Shown piece by piece: positions 11,143 through 26,385 of a stretch of DNA of 64,000 nucleotides (the first letter of the stretch is position 1; every line of letters begins with the position of its first letter). The translations under genes and the position numbers were made by a program. This stretch comes from Adiantum capillus-veneris (taxonomy: Eukaryota > Streptophyta > Polypodiopsida > Polypodiales > Pteridaceae): assembly GCA_014529385.2 (NCBI GenBank), contig CM043967.1, forward strand, positions 8,216,501-8,280,500, in the 5' to 3' direction. The notes beneath the pieces are model-generated. The model was not told where the DNA came from. It did no database searches and saw only the letters and a list, made by a program, of their open reading frames with translations.

Positions 11143-11418
11143 CTCTTCTTGCAACGCAGTGTACACATATATTCACCCTCCACAATGTTATATTTTCTCT
11201 TGAGTACGCTTTCATTCATAACACCCATTTAGGGATAGCACTAGTCGCTAGGTACCTCTGGATACAGTCCGGATCGTGGCCTAAACTCCATGCTTGGTCG
11301 GGCACTGACAACTCCTTCCCTATGCAAATGCTTCCGCAACTCTGATGTATATTGAAAATTGTATAGATGTGTAAATTGTATATTTTGTGCATAGACCCTG
11401 GGGAGGGGTATCTCTCAC

Positions 11419-11430
11419 TGGTATCAGAGC
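11419..11430 (+). other. primer-binding site, initiator-Met tRNA (INT1)
   Basis: TGGTATCAGAGC, one base after the CA closing LTR1, is complementary to the 3' end of plant initiator-Met tRNA, the commonest plant retrotransposon primer. The same site recurs at 15517, 19506 and 21940, each extended by a further C that matches the tRNA less the G seen here. Confidence 0.85.
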
Positions 11431-11864
11431 GAATGCTTAAGGTTATGGGAATAGCTTAAAGTCTAATACTAGTCCGGTTAGTTATGCATCATGCACGCAT
11501 TGATGCATGTTGTTTGAGAAAGGATATTGTATTCATGATGCATCTATAAGTGACATTGGCTGATGGTACTTGTTTGACTAGTCTTCTTGAGTGGAAGTGT
11601 TTGGTTTTAGTTATGGTAAAGTGATTGAAGTGTTCAACAAGTGTATCAAGAATTTATTTGAATGTTTGTTTTACTAATGACCTTTTCGAGTGACTTCTAA
11701 CGTCTCATAACTAAATCTGTCTTTCAATGGGGTGCAATTCCTTGGAAAATTATGGTTAAATTTTTTTTCCCTCCTGCCCACCCTTTTTTGACTCATAACA
11801 TGGAAAGATTAATGTAATATATTGTTAATAAGATTTTGGATTTGACATGATGCAGAAAAACATC

Positions 11865-11990
11865 ATGCCTCCTAGAGGAAATGGGCTTCCTACTAATGTC
11901 AATGTCCCTATTATACCTCAACCGATTATCATTGATCGTGATATCGATGCTTTGCTTCAAAAGTCACTACGTGGGAACTTATCTCTCTAA
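11865..11990 (+). pseudogene. residual gag start in INT1 (41 codons)
   Basis: ATG at 11865 opens MPPRGNGLPTNVNVPIIPQP and the frame stops at TAA 11988. The MPPR start and its place about 450 bases after the PBS are those of the gag gene of plant chromoviruses. The frame recurs in INT2 (15971-16120, 49 codons) and INT4 (22397-22498, 33 codons). Copies end at different stops, and the polypurine tract follows about 100-150 bases later, so the rest of gag and all of pol were deleted in the ancestor. Whether the short peptide is made is unknown; it may only mark the remnant of the packaging region. Confidence 0.6.
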
Positions 11991-12096
11991 GATAGGATCA
12001 TAATTGAGAAATAGGATAGTCAATTTAGCATTAGAAGGTACTAGACTTACTCATTTGTTATCCATGTCAAGGTGAGGACACCTCGAATTTTCTCAA

Positions 12097-12107
12097 GTGT
12101 GGGAGGA
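12097..12107 (+). other. polypurine tract before LTR2
   Basis: GTGTGGGAGGA directly precedes the TG of LTR2. Identical tracts precede LTR3 (16209-16219) and LTR5 (22635-22645). This is the plus-strand primer of LTR retrotransposons. Upstream, GTCAAGGTGAGGACACCTCGA recalls the tail of a chromovirus polyprotein, kept although the coding region is gone. Confidence 0.75.
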
Positions 12108-15100
12108 TGTAAGATCCCCAATTTTAGGGTCTCTTTTAAAAATAAGAAAAATAACTTCCAATATCTATTTCTTCGAATTTTGATTCACACTATTGGAAAG
12201 TCATAATTATGTCGGATGTTACGGTGTAGCGTAGTGTAGCTACGGTTTCCATTAGTTGGTTAGATACTACTTGGATGATCAATTTAATGATTAAATTGAA
12301 TGGTAAGTGGGAGAGTTGACCACCAAAAAGCAAAAGCTTGTGTTTAGGAAAGAAAGAGTCTTTTTAGAAAAGACAGGAGGAGCTTAGTTTAGAACTCATT
12401 TCTTGGAAGCCAAGATTCTTCTTAGAGGTTCTAAATCGCGCGTCGAAATCCGTGTCCTCAGGAAAAAAATAAAATAAAATATTTTTTATTTTTTTTTGAA
12501 AAGCTACGAACGTGCGCAAACTTGTCCCTCCTTGCTCACTCTATTCTTAGCTAGTGATTTTGGCCTTGAGAGTCTATATAAAGACGTCTCTTCTTTCACT
12601 TTAAGCAGATAGATAAACTCTCAGACGAAGAAGCTCTCTTGCCTTGACGTCAGAATTACTTATCTATTATACTGGGTGGTGAAATATCTTCATCACCATC
12701 TCCATAAACTCTTCTCTCTCGTGAAGAAGAAGAAGAAGGATACTCTCTCTCTATTTGCTTATTATCTTCTCTCTCGTTCCACGGTGTACACGCTGTTCGG
12801 AAGTTTTTGTGGCAGATACCTCTACGTAGATCTCATCACCGCTCTCTTGCAGAAAAGCAAGAAGCCTTTTGACAACCCTTAATCAATTCTAGCATGGTGA
12901 GAAACCATAAACACCATAGTCATCAACTCTCTCTCTCTCTCTGTATGTTGTCTTTCTGCGTAGTCACCCTCTCGGTTATTGTTTTTTCGCATACGAGTGC
13001 ATGTATGGATTAACCAAGTACATATGAGGTTTCCTCATGATTGTTTCATCATGTTTTTCATGTTGATTTATCCACATCATGCATTATGGTCATGCACGTG
13101 CATAAAAAAGTGCTTTTTCTTTCACGTCATAGAAGCGGTATGAATACTATTTTGTTCATAAATCACAAACCATTATGAATCATTCTGAACCCTTTTTACC
13201 ATAGATAAACACATCATTTAGAACATTTTATTTCTCATGTGTCATGTGAAAAACACGCACGAGCTAAGAGATATGGTCAAAAGACAGATTGCTGCCCCCT
13301 ACACAACCAAAATTTTCTGACTCTGGCTCCTTAAAGAACTACTATATAGATTCACTGGATGGTAAAACCCACTTAACCAATTGAAAAGCTTGATAAACTT
13401 GATGATAAATGAATTTAGGTCTCCGTTATCACTTTGGGAATCCGAGTTATTAATCACTCTACTACCAGTATTACCTACGTGCAAAGGAGTGCTATCAAAG
13501 TGGGATACCATATGACGTCGTGAGTTAACCGAGCCATTTTGATATGTTTATGGTTTCTTTTGGTGAGGTAATTTCAATTATTAGATGTCCCTAAACATAG
13601 ATGGGAGTATATGGTTAATCATTCCGAACCGCATAGGCAGATATAAATAAAGTGACTTTCTTTTGGGGTTACCGTTTGTTGTGTGAGTATCATATGGTCA
13701 AAGTGACATGATGGAGTGATAATCTACATTATAGATTTGAACTTGATGAATTGGGTAAAGGTCAAACACTTTCATTTGCATGTTTTGCATGCTCCCAAAA
13801 ATGTCAGAAAGTTGTTTTGGCACATGTGTGAATTTATGGTTTATGGTTGACCTAAAGGTCGGAGTTGTTTTGCATCATGTTTATGGTGTTGGAATGTTAT
13901 CATATGATGTATGGGAGCTCATGGATTGATGTGGATGCTTCATATGCATGGTTATGACTGCTTTCCACCTTTCTAGGTCAAAACTAGCTCTATGTGCTAG
14001 AGTGGTGAAGTGCAGATGTGATGCATTAACTTTGCATGGTTGGATGTTGTGAAAATTTTATTTTTATATCATGATTAGTTACTGGTCGGGCGGACTCTTT
14101 TAATGCATGAAAGAATCACATCTTAAGGGTCACATGTGTGTAGACTCCGATTGATTGCAAGGGATATGTCAAACTCCATGTGTGGGAGTTGGTTCAATGT
14201 GATTATGATTTATGGTTAAGGGTTGAGATTCCCTCATGGATTATGGTTGATATTTTATGGTGGAAGCTAGTCTGGCTTATGGTTTTTTTTTTTTTGCATT
14301 GGGTTATGGTGCCGAAATTTTTGCAACCACGTTATGTTCTAAAGTGGTTATGCAGGATTGGTCGTGCCTCACCCAAGTAGGGTGGAGAGCTCACCCGTGT
14401 GATGTGATTGGATTATGGTTTGTGGTTTATGGTTTTTTTGGATTGGATCATGAAGTGATCAAGATGGTTATGATAGATGTGTAAGGGTAGAGACCCTGTA
14501 CAGTCTAACTATTTTAAAAAGGATTGTTATCTGGAAGTGTTATGTGATTGGACTCATTTGTTATGTTTCTCATGGCAGTATCGCTACAAGACTAGGATCA
14601 CCTACATCGCTTAGCCTGAGACTAAAGGGTGGCTGACTTGGGACTTTGCTGGATCGGGCGTGTTGCCTAGGTCTTCTTATTTTTGTTAGGCTATTCTACA
14701 TGGTTAGTGCGTCGGGATTCAATGACCTATAAGACTAATGCGTTGGGGATCTTTCCTTGGCTTTGCCTAAACGCCCGTTTCTTAGCCTCGAAGAGGCAGG
14801 GCGCCTAAAGTGGTATGGTTGGTGTTGATACCCTATCATTTGCTGGTATTTGGGATCCTTTCAAAGCTTGGGTTCATGGAGGGAGGTGAAGCGGCCTCAC
14901 CTATGTCTGGCTCAGGTAGGATGCACGTGTTCTGGCTCGCTCCTGGCAAAGTGAAATTCTCTCTGTCCAGAGTAGAGCGGAAGTAGATGGGTGGACTGGT
15001 CGGTCCTTACACAGCATCTGGTGCTCTACTAGTTGTTTTGTCATAAACTTCTTGATGTTATGGTATACCCAGATTTTTTCAATGCATCAATACATGGTTG

Positions 15101-15182
15101 CATGTTCCATTTAGATGGGCATTTAAGGATTCTTTGTTGTCATCTTCTCCTGTCTCTATGCACTCTATTTCACCCTCCACTA

Positions 15183-15250
<68 letters not shown>

Positions 15251-15515
15251 ACGCGGTGTACAAATATGTTCACCCTCCACAATGTTATAATTTTTCTTGA
15301 GTACGCTTTCATTCATAAAACCCATTCAGGGGTAGCACTAGTCTCTAGGTACCTCTGGATGCAGTCCGGCTCATGGCCTAAACTCCATGCTTGGTCGGGC
15401 GCTGAGAAATCCTCCCCTATGAAAATGCTTCTGCAACTCTGATGTATATTGAAAATTGTATGAAAGTGTAAATTGTATATTTTGTGCATAGACCCCTGGG
15501 GAGGGGTATCTCTCA
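12108..15515 (+). mobile_element. LTR2 of the chain (3408 bp)
   Basis: It opens TGTAAGATCC and closes TCTCA, with a TATA box at 12575-12582. TGACGTCA, an 8-bp palindrome of the bZIP-binding type, lies about 70 bases further on at 12645-12652. This is the least disturbed copy and the best reference for the family. A 68-codon frame at 12676-12882 starts about 100 bases after the TATA box. The aligned frame in LTR3 lacks an ATG and in LTR5 has an early stop, so coding is doubtful. Confidence 0.85.
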
Positions 15516-16219
15516 ATGGTATCAGAGCCAATGCTTGAGGTTATGTGGGATATCCTAAGCCTGATACTAGTCCGACTAGTTATGCATCATGCACACATTG
15601 ATGCATGATGTTTGAGAAAGGATATTGTATTCATGATGCATCTATAAGTGACATTGGTTGATGGTACTTGTTTGACTTGTCTTCTTGAGTGGAATTGTTT
15701 GGTTTGAGTTATGGTAAAGTGATTGAAGTGTTCAACAAGTGTATAAGAATTTCTTTGAATGTTTGTTTTAGTGATGACCTTTGCGAGTGACTTCTAATGT
15801 CTCGTAACTAAGTCTGTCTTTTAATGGGGTATAAATTACTACCCATTCCTTAGAAAATTATGGTTTAACCTTTTTCCCTCCCGCCCACCCTTTTCGCCTC
15901 ATAACACGGGAAGACTATTGTAATACATTGTTAATAAGATTTTGGATTTGACATGATGCAGAAATACATCATGCCTCATAGAGAAAATGGAGTTCCTACT
16001 AATGTCAATGTCCCTATTATACCTCAACCGATTATCATTGATCGTGATATCGATGCTATGCTTCGAAAGTCACAACGTGGCAACTTATCTCTCCAAGACA
16101 GGATCATAATTGAGAAATAGGATAGTCAATTTAGCATATATCCATAGAAGGTACTAGACCTACTGCTTAGTTATCCATGTCAAGGTGAGGACACCTTGAA
16201 TTTTTCAAGTGTGGGAGGA
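15516..16219 (+). mobile_element. INT2: internal domain with PBS, gag stub and PPT
   Basis: 704 bases. The PBS TGGTATCAGAGCC is at 15517-15529, the gag stub at 15971-16120 (49 codons, MPHRENGVPT...) and the PPT at 16209-16219. Between PBS and gag is a 440-base leader that is nearly the same in all copies, the usual place of dimerisation and packaging signals. Confidence 0.8.
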
Positions 16220-17047
16220 TGTAAGATCCCCAATTTTTGGGTCTCTTTTAAAAATAAGAAAAATAACTTCCAATATCTATTTGGTCGAATTTTGATTGAA
16301 AGTATTGGAAAGTCATAATTATGTCGGATGTTACTGTGTGGCGTAGTGTAGCTACGGTTTCCATTTGTTGGTTGGATACTACTTGGATGATCAATTTAGT
16401 GTAAAAATTGAATGGTAAGTGGGAGAGTTGACCACCAAAAAGAAAACGCTTGTTTTTAGGAAAGAAAGAGTTTTTTTAGAAAAAACAAGAGGAGCTTAGT
16501 TTATATCTCTTTTCTTGGAAGCCAACATTCTTCTTAGAGGTTCTAAATCGTGCGTCGAAATCCGTGTTCTGAGGAAAAAAATAAAAATAAAAATAAAATA
16601 ATAATAATATTTTTTTTTTGAAAAGGTGCGAACGTGCGCGAACTTGTCTCTCCTTGCTCACTCTAGTCTTAGCTAGTGATTTGGCATTGAGAGCCAATAT
16701 AAAGACCTCTCTTCTTTCACTTTGAGGAGATAGATAAACTCTCAGACGCAGAAGCTCTCTTGCCTTAACGTTAGAATTACTTATCTATTATACAGAGTGG
16801 TGCAATCTCTTCATCACCATCTCCATAAACTCTTCTCTCTCGTCAAGAAGAAGACGAAGGATACTCTCTCTCTATTTGCTTATTATCTTCTCTCTCGTTT
16901 CACGGTGTACGCGCTCTCCGGAAGTTTTCATGGCAGATACCTCTACATAGCTCTCATCACCACTCTCTTACAGCAAAGCAAGAAGCCTTTCGACAACCTT
17001 TAATCGATTCTAAAGCACGGTGGGAAACCAAAAACACCATAGTCATC

Positions 17048-17079
<32 letters not shown>

Positions 17080-19504
17080 GTTGTTTTTTTGCGTAGTCAC
17101 CCTCTCGGTTATTGTTTTTTCGCATACTAGTGCATGAATGGATTAACCAAGTACATACGAGGTTCCCTTATAATTGTTTCATCATGTTTTACATGTTGAT
17201 TTATCCATATGATGCGTTATGGTCACGCATGTGCATAAGAAAACGCTTTTTGTTTCATGTCATAGAAGTCGTATGAATACTATTTTGGTTATAAATCACA
17301 AATAATTATGAATCAGCCCGAACCCTTTTTACCATAGATAAAACACATCATTTAGAACATTTTATTTCTTATGTGTCATGTGAAAAGAACTCACAAGCTA
17401 AGAGATATGGTCAAAAGATAGATTGCTGCCCACTACACAACCAAAATTTTCTAACTCTAGACTCCTTGGAGAACTACTATATAGATTCACTGGATGGGAA
17501 AAACCATTTAACCAATTGGAAACCTTGATGAAACTTGTTGATAAATGAATTTAGGTCTCCGTTATCACTTCCGGAATCCGAGTTATTAATAACTCTATTA
17601 TCAGTTTTACCTACATGCGAAGGAGTGCTATCAAAGGGGGATACCATATGTTGTCGTGAGTTGACCGAGCCCTTTTGATATGTTTTATGGTTTGTTTTGG
17701 TGAAGTAATTTCAATTATTAGATGGCCCTAAAATTACATGGGAGTATATGGTTAATCATTCCGAACCGCATAGGCAGATATGAATAAATTGACTTTCTTT
17801 TGGGGTTATCGTTTGTTGTGTGAGTATCATATGGTCAAAGTGATGTGATGGAGTGATAGTATACATTATAGAGCTGAACTTGATGCATTGGGTTGAGGTC
17901 AAAAACTTTTATTTGCATGTGTTGCATGCTCCCAAAAATGTCAGAAAGTTGTTTTGGCACATGTGTGAAGTTATGGTTTATGGTTGACCTAAAGGTCGGA
18001 GTTGTTTTGCATCATGTTTATGGTGTTGGAATGTTATCATATGATGTATGGTAACTCATGGATTGATGTGGATGCCTCATATGCATGGTTATGATTTCTT
18101 TCTACCTTTCTAGGTCAAAACTAGCTCTATGTGCTAGAGTGGTGAAGTGCAGATGTGATGCATCAACTTTGCATGGTTGGATGTTGTCAAATTTGGATTT
18201 TTATATCATGATTAGTCGCTGGTCATACTCTTTTTATGCATGAAAGAATCACATCTTAAGAGTCACATGTGTGTAGACTCTGATTGATTGTCGGTTTGGC
18301 TTATGGTTTTTTTCCTGGATTGGGTTATGTTGCCAAAATGCTGCCGAAATTTTTGCAGCCATGTTATGTTCTAAAGTGGTTATGCAGGATTGGTCCTGCC
18401 TCACCCAAATAGGGTGGAGAGCTCACCCGTGTGATGTGATTGGATTATGGTTTATGGTTTTTGGATTGGATCATGAAGTAATCAAGATGGTTATGATAGA
18501 CGTGTAAGGGTAGAGACCTTGTACAATCTAACTATTTGGAAAAGGATTGTTTGTGCATCTGGGAAGTGCCATGTGATTGGACTCATGTGTTATGTTTCTC
18601 ATGGCAGCATCGCTACAAGACTAGGATCACCTACATTGCTTAGCCTTGGAATAAAGGGTCGCTAACCTAAGGCTTTGCTGGATCAGGGGTATTGCCTACG
18701 TCTTCTTCTTTTTGTTAGGCTCATCTACATGATTTGTGCATTGGGGGTTGAATGAACTACATGGATAATGCGTCGGGGATCTTGCTTTGGCTTTGCCTGC
18801 TGTGCATCGAAAAGGGGGGGCACCTAAATTGGTATGGTTGGTGTTCATACCCTACCACCTGCGGGTATTTGTGATCCTTTGAGAGCTCGGGTTCATGGAG
18901 GGAGGTGAAGCGGCCTCACCTATGTCTGGCTCAGGTAGGATGGAGGTGTTCTGGCTCGCTCTCAGCGAAGTGAAATTATCTCTATCTGTAGTAGAACGGA
19001 TATGGATGGGTGGATCGGTCGATCCTTACACAGGGTCCGGTGCTCCGCTAGTTGTTTTTTCATAAACTTTTTGATGTTATGGTATACCCAGATTTTCTCA
19101 TTGCATCAATACATGGTTGCCTGTTCCATATAGATGGGCATTTAAGGATTTTTTGTTGTCATCTTCTCATGTCTCTATGCACTCTATTTCACCCTCCACT
19201 ACATTCTCTCTCTGTCTCTCTCTCTCTCTTCCCGCAACACGGTGTACAAATATATTCACCCTCCACAATGTTATATATTTTCTTGAGTACGCTTTCATTC
19301 ATAACACCCATTCAGGGATAGCACTAGTCTCTAGGTACCTCTGGATGTAGTCTGCTGGCTCATGGCCTAAACTCCATGCTTGGTCAGGTGCTGAGAATTC
19401 CTCCCCTATGCAAATGCTTCCGCAACTCTGATGTATATTGAAAATTGTATGAAAGTGTAAATTGTATGTTTTGTGAATAGATCCTTGGGGAGGGGTATCT
19501 CTCA
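16220..19504 (+). mobile_element. LTR3 of the chain (3285 bp)
   Basis: Same ends as LTR2. It is about 120 bases shorter, partly because its downstream CT tract is only 23 bases (19207-19229) and partly because of a deletion near 18290, where GATTGATTG runs straight into CGGTTTGGCTTATGG. The TATA box is altered to CAATATAAAG, so promoter function is doubtful. Confidence 0.85.
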
Positions 19505-19850
19505 CTGGTATCAGAGCCAATGCTTAAGGTTATGTGGGATAGCCTAAAGCCTGATACTAGTCCAGCTAGTTATGCATCATGCACGCATTGATGTATGTTG
19601 TTTGAGAAAGGATATCGTATTCATGATGCATCTATAAGTGACATTGGTTAATGGTACTTGTTTGACTTGTCTTCTTGAATGGAAGTGTTTGGTTTGAGTT
19701 ATGGTAAAGTGATTGAAGTGTTCAACAAGTGTATCAAGAATTTCTTTGAATGTTTGTTTTAGTAATGACCTTTGCAAGTGACTTCTAACGTCTCGTAACT
19801 AAATCTGTCTTTCAATGGGGTATAAATGACTACCCATTCCTTAGAAAATT
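19505..19850 (+). mobile_element. INT3: truncated internal domain
   Basis: The PBS at 19506-19518 and the leader match INT2 and INT4 up to CCTTAGAAAATTA, then the sequence jumps into the middle of an LTR. The gag stub, PPT and first 1.4 kb of the next LTR are missing. Confidence 0.8.
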
Positions 19851-19860
19851 AACTGAGACG

Positions 19861-21938
<2,078 letters not shown>

Positions 21939-22645
21939 TTGGTATCAGAGCCAATGCTTAAGGTTATGTGGGATAGCCTAAATCCTGATACTAGTCGGGC
22001 TAGTTATGCATCATGCACGCATTGATGCATGCTATTTGAGAATGTATATTGTTTTCATGATTCATCTATAATTGACATTGGTTGATGGTACTTGTTTGAC
22101 TTGTCTTCTTGAGTGGAATTGTTTGGTTTGAGTTATGGTAAAGTGATTGAAGTTTTCAACAAGTGTATCAAGAATTTCTTTGAATGTTTGTTTTAGTAAT
22201 GACCTTTGCGAGTGACTTCTAACGTCTCGTAACGAACTCTGTCTTTCAATGGGGTATAAATGACTACCCATTCCTTAGAAAATTACGATTAAAACTTTTT
22301 TCCCTCCTGCCCACCCTTTTCGACTCATAACACGCGAAGATTAATGTAATACATTGTTAATAAGATTTTGGATTTGACATGATGTAGAAATACATCATGC
22401 CTCGTAGAGGAAATGGAGTTCCTACTAATGTCAATGTCCCTATTATACCTCAACCGATTATCATTGATTGTGATATTGCTGCTATGGTTCGAAAGTGACA
22501 AACTGGGAACTTATCTCTCCAAGATAGGATCATAATTGAGAAGTAGTATAGTCAATTTAGCATATATCCATAGAAGGTACTAGACTTACTCCTTTGTTAT
22601 CCATGTAAAGGTGAGGACACCTCGAATTTTTCAAGTGTGGGAGGA
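21939..22645 (+). mobile_element. INT4: internal domain with PBS, gag stub and PPT
   Basis: 707 bases. PBS 21940-21952, gag stub 22397-22498 ending at TGA after 33 codons where INT2 reads on, PPT 22635-22645. Apart from point changes it matches INT2 throughout. Confidence 0.8.
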
Positions 22646-25600
22646 TGTAAGATCCCCAATTTTTGGGTCTCTTTTTAAAATAAGAAAAATAACTTCCAAT
22701 ATCTATTTAGTTGAATTTTGATTGACAATATATGAAAGTCATAGTTATGCCGGATGTTACAGTGTGGCGTAGTGTAGCTACGGTCTCCATTAGTTGGTTA
22801 GATACTACTTGGATGATCAATTTAATGTAAAATTTGAATGGTAAGTGGAAGAGTTGACCACCAAAAAGAAAGAATCTTCTTAGAAAAGAGACGAGAAGCT
22901 TAGTTTAGAATTCTTTTCTTGGAAGCCAAGATTCTTCTTAGAGTCTCTAAATCGCACGTCGCAATCTGTGTCCTTAGGAAAAAATAAAATAATATTAAAA
23001 TAAATAAATAGGATTTTCTTTTTTGTTGAAAAGCTGCAAACGTGTGCGAACTTGTCTCTCCTTGCTCACTCTATTCTTAGCTATTGATTTTGGCCTTGAG
23101 AGCCTATATAAAGACCTCTCTTCTTTCACTTTTAGGAGATAGATACACTCTCAGATGCGGAAGCTCTCTTGCCTTGACGTCATAATTACTTATCAATTAT
23201 CTGGAGTGGTGCAAGCTCTTCATCACCATCTCCATAAACTCTTCTCTCTCGTGAAAAAGAAGAAGAAGGATAGTCTCTTTCTATTTGCTTATTATCTTCT
23301 CTCTCGTTTCACCGTGTACGCGCTCTCCAAAAGTTTTCGTGGCTGATACCTCTATGTAGCTCTCATCACCGCTCTCTTGCGGCAAATCAAGAAGCCTTTC
23401 GACGACCCTTAATCAATTCTAAAGCACAGTGAGAAACCATAAACACCATGTTCATCATCTCTTCTCTCTATGTCGTTTTTCTACGTAGTCACCCTCTCAG
23501 TGATTGTTTTTTCGCATACGTGTGCATGTATGGATTAAACAAGTACATACAAGGTTGCCTCATGATTTTTTCATCATGTTTTACACATTTATTTATGCAC
23601 ATGATGCGTTATGGTCACGAATGTGCATAAGAAATCACTTTTTGTTTCATGTCATAGAAGCGGTATGAATACTATTTTGGTCATAAATCACAAACCATTA
23701 TGAATCAGCCCGAACCCTTTTTATCATAGATAGACACATCATTTAAAACATTTTCTTTCTTATATGTCATGTGAAAAGCACGCACAAGGGAAGAGATATG
23801 GTCAAATGACAGATTGTTGCCCACTAAACTTAACCAAAATTTTTGACTCCAGGCTTGTTGGAGAACTACTATATAGAAACACCGGATAGGCAAACCCACT
23901 GAACTAATTGAAAATCTTGATGAAACTTGATGATAAATGAATTTAGGTCTCCATTATCACTTCGGGAATGCGAGTTATTAATCACTCTATTATCAGTTTT
24001 ACCTACACGCGTAGGAGTGCTATCAAAGGGGGATACCATATGACGTCAGAGTTGACTGAGCCATTTTGATATGTTTTATGGTTTGTTTTGGTGAGTTAAT
24101 TTCAATTATTATATGGCCCTAAACTTACATGGGAGTATATGGTTAATCATTCCGAACCGCATAGGCAGATATGAATAAGGAGACTTTCTTTTGGGGTTAC
24201 TATTTGTTGTGTGAGTATCATATGGTGAAAGTGACGTGATGGAGTGATAGTATACATTATAGAGCTGAGCTTGATGCATTGGGTTAGGGTCAAACACTTT
24301 CATTTTCATGTTTTTCATGCTCCCAAAACTGTCAGAAAGTTGTTTTGGCACATGTGTGAAGTTATGGTTTATGGTTGACCTAAAGGTCGGAGTTGTTTTG
24401 GATTATGTTTATGGTGTTGATATGTTATCATATGATGTATGGGAACTCATGGATTGATGTAGATGCCTCATATGCATAGTTATGATTGCTTTCCACCTTT
24501 CTAGGTCAAAACTAGCTCTACGTGCTAAAGTGGTGAAGTGTAGATGTGATGAATCAACTTTGCATGGTTGGATGTTGTCAACATTGGATTTTCATATCAT
24601 GATTAGTCTCTGGTCGAACTCTTTTATGTATGAAATAATCACATCTTAAGGGTCACATGTGTGTAGAATCTGATTGATTGCAGGGGATATGTCAAACTCA
24701 TTGTGAGAGTTGGTTCAATGTGATTATGATTTATGGTTAAGGGCTGAGATTCCCTCATGGATTATGGTTGATATTTTATGGTCGAAGCCGGTGTGGCTTA
24801 TGGTTTTTTTTTCTGCATTGGGTTATGCTACCGAAATTTTTGCAGCCACGTTATGTTCTAAAGTAGTTATGCAGGATTGGTCGTGCATCACCCAAGTAGG
24901 GTAGAGAGCTCACTCATGTGATGTGATCAAGATGGTTATGACAGACGTGTAAGGGTAGAGACCCTGTACAATTTAACTGTTTGGAAAAGGATTGGTTGTG
25001 CATCTAGAAAGTGCTATGTGATTGGACTCATCTGTTATATTTCTCATGGCAGCGTCGCTACAAGACTAGAATCACCTACATCGCTTAGACTTAGACTAAA
25101 GGGTCGTTGACTTGGGGCTTTGCTAGATCGGGGGTGCTGCCTAGGTCTTCTTCTTTTTGTTAGGATCATCACACGATTAGTGCGTCGGGGCTTGAATGAC
25201 CTATAAGGCTGATGCATCGGGGATCTTTCCTTTGCTTTGCCTAAACACCCGGTTATGGGCATCGAAGAGGCGGGGCGCCTAAATTGGTATGGTTGGTGTT
25301 CATACCCTACCACCTGCTGGTATTTGAGATCCTTTCAGAGCTCGGTTTCATGGAGGGAGGTGAAGCGGCCTCACCTATGTCTGGCTAAGGTAGGATGGAG
25401 GTGTTCTGGCTCGCTCCTGGCGAAGTGAAATTCTCTCTGTCCATAGTAGAGCGGAAGTGGATGGGTGGATCGGTCGATCCCTACATAGCGTCCGGTGCTC
25501 TGCTAGTTGTTTTGTCATAAACTTTTTAATGTTATGGTATACCCAGATTTTGTCACTGCATGAATATATGGTTGCCTGTTCCATTTAGATGGGCATTTAA

Positions 25601-25656
25601 GGATTCTCTGTTGTCATCTTCTCATGTCTCTATGTACTCTATTTCACCATCCACTA

Positions 25657-25753
<97 letters not shown>

Positions 25754-26026
25754 CTTCCACAACGCGATGTACACATATATTCACCCTCCACAATGTTATA
25801 TTTTTTCTTGAGTACGCTTTCATTCATAGCACCCATTCTAGGGTACCACTAGTGGCTAGGTACCTCTGGATGCAGTCCGGCTCATGGCCTACACTTCATG
25901 CTTGGTCGGGCGCTGAGAAATCCTCCCCTATGCAAATGATTTTGCAACTCGGATGCATATTGATAATTGTATAAAAGTGTAAATTGTATATTTTGTGTAT
26001 AGACCCCTGGGAAGGGGTATCTCTCA
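22646..26026 (+). mobile_element. LTR5, terminal 3' LTR of the chain (3381 bp)
   Basis: It starts TGTAAGATCC and ends TCTCTCA. No PBS follows; instead the ACATT duplication begins, so this is the outer 3' end. It has an intact TATA box at 23105-23112 and TGACGTCA near 23176. The upstream CT tract is nearly lost, while the downstream one (25661-25751) is long. Confidence 0.85.
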
Positions 26027-26031
26027 ACATT
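26027..26031. repeat. right target-site duplication ACATT
   Basis: Identical to 3522-3526. Joining the flanks here restores the reading frame that runs up to 3521. Confidence 0.8.
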
Positions 26032-26385
26032 ACTATCCACGAGAGACACCATCACCAAAATGGTTTATGATCTGTGAAAGAAGCCATCCCAGAGGTTCTA
26101 CACCTGTTTTATAAAAGGTTGATGTTCTTCCAAGATACCACATGCAAGCATTCAAGGAATCCTGCTACACTGGCTTTTTCACTTATGATAGTAGACTCTT
26201 TGGCCCTACTAGTGACCATGGGCAACATAAGATATGATTCATATATCTAAAACTTTGAAAGCCACATTGTTTCCATTGACAAAAATAGTATAATTTTTGT
26301 ACAACCTCAAAACACAAGATCCAGAAGATCCAAAAAGACAAAGACCCATCATGTCAAGGACGACATGGACGCGAATGGGGGGTAG
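26032..26385 (+). pseudogene. continuation of the ORF split by the chain
   Basis: The frame of 2745-3521 continues across the duplication for about 18 codons (LLSTRDTITKMVYDL) to a TGA near 26073. A one-base shift then opens VKEAIPEVLHLFYKRLMFFQ and about 40 more residues. A further segment ends DDMDANGG at a TAG at 26383. Immediately after it comes a G-run and TGTTGACGAC, like a retroelement PPT/LTR junction. The protein family is not recognised. The context supports a 3' ORF of an old retrotransposon. Confidence 0.4.

Larger units (their letters stand above)
3527..11417 (+). mobile_element. LTR1 of the chain, carrying two nested insertions
   Basis: It starts TGGAAAATCCCC (the other copies read TGTAAGATCCCC) and ends TCTCTCA, one base before a PBS. 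Removing the insertions at about 4151-5927 and 7829-10490 leaves about 3.45 kb, the length of LTR2 and LTR5. Neither insertion is present in the other copies, so both arrived after the copies separated. As the first LTR next to the duplication, it would be the promoter LTR of the chain. It retains a TATA box, but the first insertion interrupts the transcribed leader about 130 bases downstream of it. Confidence 0.8.

Noticed and set aside
12676-12882. 68-codon LTR frame (LHHHLHKLFSLVKKKKKDTL...) as a possible LTR-encoded protein
   Set aside because: The start ATG is missing in LTR3, a stop truncates it in LTR5, and an insertion breaks it in LTR1; similarity is explained by LTR identity.
14257-14484. 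Frame reading ALGYGAEIFATTLCSKVVMQ and continuing in several LTRs (also 7484, 20635, 24710)
   Set aside because: Start and end vary between copies with indels and stops; LTR sequence, not a gene.
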